Assembly: GCA_031800475.1 (NCBI GenBank)
Contig: DAPKRQ010000086.1
Coordinates: 1-25,215, forward strand
Length of the DNA: 25,215 nt
Source of the DNA: Kuafuiihalomonas phototrophica
Lineage (GTDB): Bacteria; Myxococcota; Kuafuiibacteriia; Kuafuiibacteriales; Kuafuiibacteriaceae
Reading direction: 5' to 3'
Part shown: one piece after another, positions 23,771 through 25,215 of the stretch
How the letters are laid out: each line of letters begins with the position of its first letter
Position numbering within the stretch: the stretch's first letter is position 1
Notes under the pieces: model-generated
The model's database searches: none
Seen by the model: the letters and a program-made list of their open reading frames with translations, nothing else
Told to the model about the DNA's origin: nothing
Translations under genes and position numbers: made by a program

Positions 23771-24598
23771 CTATCGAACGCGCGACGTTGCGTCTGCATC
23801 GACGCTCAAGTTGTCTGGCGAGCAGGAGGGATCGAGGGATACCGAAGTCCCTTCCCTCGCTCGGACGATTAAGTCTCCGGGGCCACAGATTCCGCGGATG
23901 TCCGAGTCGATGCCATCGACGACTGTCTCTTGACGCCCCCCGACGCTGCGAGAGGACAGAGTACCGGTAGACATCGTGAGTGAAAAGAAGTCTGACAGCC
24001 CTCGGATACTCAGCTCAGAGTTCACCGCATCGAGCTCCAAGCGACGAAGAACCAAGCGCCCATCGACAGCCGAGTCGTCGGCTTGGATCTGGAGGTCCGC
24101 ATCGGTAGAGCGTGGCTTAACGAGGCTTATACGAGTGCTTGAGAGGTCAAGACTCTCTATCCCTTCCCCTTGACTCTCCATCCTCAGATTGACCGAATCC
24201 ACCCTGTCAATGCGAACCCGGCTGGGAGCTCTCACGGCGATAGCGAATCGAAATCCTCTGTCCAGACGGTCCCCAACCCCACGCAGGTCGACGATGAGCT
24301 GTCCGTTCTCTGAACTTATCACGGCCTGATCTGCAATCTCGTCCCCATCCCCAAACCCAGCAGACACCGAGACCTCCTGTGGGCTGACGGCATCTAACGT
24401 CGAAATCTCACGGATATCGCCCCGCGCAGTTCCGTCTCCAAGAATGGTTACATCTGTGATCGTGTCTGCGATGATGAGGCGGATTCCGTCCGGTCCGCCT
24501 CCGCAGCCGAAGGAGCTTGAAAGACAGACAATGAACCCGCACAAGAGACCTATATAATTTCTGCTGAACACGAGTTTCATTGCCTGATCTTTCACCAT
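23771..24598 (-). CDS. Lipoprotein paralogous to 6813-7616 gene
   Basis: This is a 275-residue minus-strand product; an internal ATG at 24580 (269 residues) may be the true start. The signal peptide IGLLCGFIVCLSSSFGCGGG has lipobox SFGC. The body is Asp/Ser/Val-rich beta sequence (RVRIDRVDSVNLRMESQGEG, RLVLRRLELDAVNSELSIRG) as in DUF4097/DUF2807-like proteins. It ends ICGPGDLIVRAREGTSVSLD followed by PSCSPDNLSVDADATS, matching the end of the 6813-7616 protein (VCVQDGPLQVSAREGSVLRL). Gene order relative to its secreted-protein partner is the same in both pairs. Lower GC than most neighbours. Appears full length. Confidence 0.65.
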   Translation of the reverse strand: MVKDQAMKLVFSRNYIGLLCGFIVCLSSSFGCGGGPDGIRLIIADTITDVTILGDGTARGDIREISTLDAVSPQEVSVSAGFGDGDEIADQAVISSENGQLIVDLRGVGDRLDRGFRFAIAVRAPSRVRIDRVDSVNLRMESQGEGIESLDLSSTRISLVKPRSTDADLQIQADDSAVDGRLVLRRLELDAVNSELSIRGLSDFFSLTMSTGTLSSRSVGGRQETVVDGIDSDIRGICGPGDLIVRAREGTSVSLDPSCSPDNLSVDADATSRVR

Positions 24599-24607
24599 TG
24601 CTGGTTG

Positions 24608-24905
24608 CTAGTTCGTAACAAAGAACACTTTTCCGTCGTCCTCACCCGTGTCCCCAAAGATAATGGCTACGAGGTTGGTTATAGGTATTCCAGGGAGCGC
24701 GCTCGTGATATCCGTTATCAAGCTTCCGAACATGTTTGCTGGCTGGTTGGCTGGCCGTAGAAGAGGTTCCAGAGCGTCGCCGATTATCTGCGAGAGCTGA
24801 GCTTCGAAGAACAAAGATAGTTCTTCCGTTTCCATACAGACATCAAGGCCAGCGAACGCATTCTCGTGGCAGGGCCCCGTCTGGCCCGCGACGACAGCAG
24901 TCACA
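24608..24905 (-). pseudogene. C-terminal fragment of the secreted-protein paralogue
   Basis: The minus-strand frame ends at TAG 24608-24610. It reads VVAGQTGPCHENAFAGLDVC METEELSLFFEAQLSQII, which aligns with the C-terminus of the 5492-6816 protein (VAGQSGPCREHIAAG, CMSDEEMSLELQ). Only ~97 residues remain; the N-terminal ~340 residues are cut exactly at the left edge of repeat D. It is the upstream partner of the lipoprotein gene at 23771-24598, 9 bp away. Confidence 0.75.
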
Positions 24906-25041
24906 GCGCGATAGTAGGGATAAAGGGACCCTTGGTCGAGCTGCGGGGGCTTCGGGACGGCCGGAGTGGCTTGTCATCATCTCCGTTGTCGGTCCTTTCC
25001 TCGAGTTGCCTTCGGGTTTCACCCCGAAGCTGGGGTCCCAG
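24906..25041 (+). repeat. 136-bp junction-associated repeat, copy D
   Basis: Full-length copy from GCGCGATAGTAGGGATAAAG to CTGGGGTCCCAG. The left edge truncates the secreted-protein fragment on the minus strand. On the right side, 21 bp later, lies the end of a recombinase-like fragment. It differs from copy B by one substitution and one inserted base. Confidence 0.9.
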
Positions 25042-25062
25042 GATCGTGGCATCGTCCTGGGC

Positions 25063-25173
25063 TCACTCGATGATCAGCTCGCGGGCCCGCTGCTCGTCCG
25101 GGTAGGGCTCCAGAAAACCGCCATCCCCCAACCGGAACCCGTAGGGCACCTGACTGACCCGGGGTGTAGTCAT
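25063..25173 (-). pseudogene. Recombinase-like N-terminal fragment
   Basis: Minus-strand ATG 25173 starts MTTPRVSQVPYGFRLGDGGF LEPYPDEQRARELIIE and then TGA (25063-25065). VPYGFRL-x-x-GGxLEPxPxEQ-x-x-x-x-x-I is the linker that follows the catalytic domain in large serine recombinases and also occurs in short stand-alone proteins. The following HTH is missing, lost toward repeat D. Whether the upstream ATG is a real start or only an internal Met is not clear. Confidence 0.5.
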
Positions 25174-25215
25174 GGGACCTCTACGCCAGTGCCCATGGGT
25201 GCATCAGCGACTACT

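Noticed and set aside
7684..25041. The 136-bp repeat as integron attC sites
   Set aside because: No GTTRRRY/RYYYAAC core is present at the ends, spacing between copies is 5-8 kb, and no integron integrase was seen.
1..25215. CRISPR array
   Set aside because: No short, regularly spaced repeats were found; the only direct repeat is the dispersed 136-bp element.

Overview
The window looks like an accessory region of a high-GC, Gram-negative bacterium, most likely a Myxococcota relative (Sandaracinus/Polyangiales-like). This is inferred from the many lipoproteins with Asp/Ala/Pro-rich linkers behind the lipobox, Cys-rich inserts of the C-x-x-D-x-D-C type in a secreted protease, FG-GAP and beta-propeller remnants, and strong G/C third-position bias. 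No rRNA, tRNA or CRISPR array was seen.

Layout. 0-4.97 kb: the 3' end of an unknown gene, an ASCH-domain protein on the minus strand, and a divergent three-gene unit (AraC-type regulator, NmrA-like oxidoreductase, four-helix membrane protein). Behind these lie truncated genes (alpha/beta hydrolase, P-loop kinase-like) and a small conserved hypothetical gene. 5.0-7.6 kb: a decayed toxin-antitoxin remnant, then a lower-GC pair encoding a secreted protein, with an out-of-frame A8 tract in its signal peptide, and a lipoprotein. 7.7-10.4 kb: repeat copy A, a truncated PIN toxin fused in frame to a beta-helix fragment, an exported isoaspartyl methyltransferase and a frameshifted Uma2 nuclease. 10.9-15.2 kb: an intact three-gene operon for a subtilisin-like (S8) lipoprotein protease and two lipoproteins, with overlapping start and stop codons. 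15.3-21.3 kb: repeat B abutting a truncated IS21 istA, then three complete type II toxin-antitoxin modules (two Phd/PIN, one RHH/VapC) on the plus strand. These are interleaved with a beta-propeller fragment, a small lipoprotein, an FG-GAP remnant and repeat C. 21.3-25.2 kb: remnants of IS91-like, IS66 and tyrosine recombinase genes, each joined to other broken genes, a strong hairpin, a minus-strand paralogue of the 5.4-7.6 kb gene pair, repeat D, and a recombinase-like fragment.

The most notable signal is a 136-bp repeat (three full copies and one 72-bp 5'-truncated copy, all in the same orientation). Next to most copies a recognisable gene is cut off, on one or both sides, and the repeat is rich in internal inverted symmetry. 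It does not match a known element by eye and may mark recombination or insertion junctions in this mosaic. The duplicated secreted-protein/lipoprotein pair, the A8 tract, and the protease operon whose signal peptide has no standard start codon are further points of interest. All family names come from motif recognition by eye; no database search was run.
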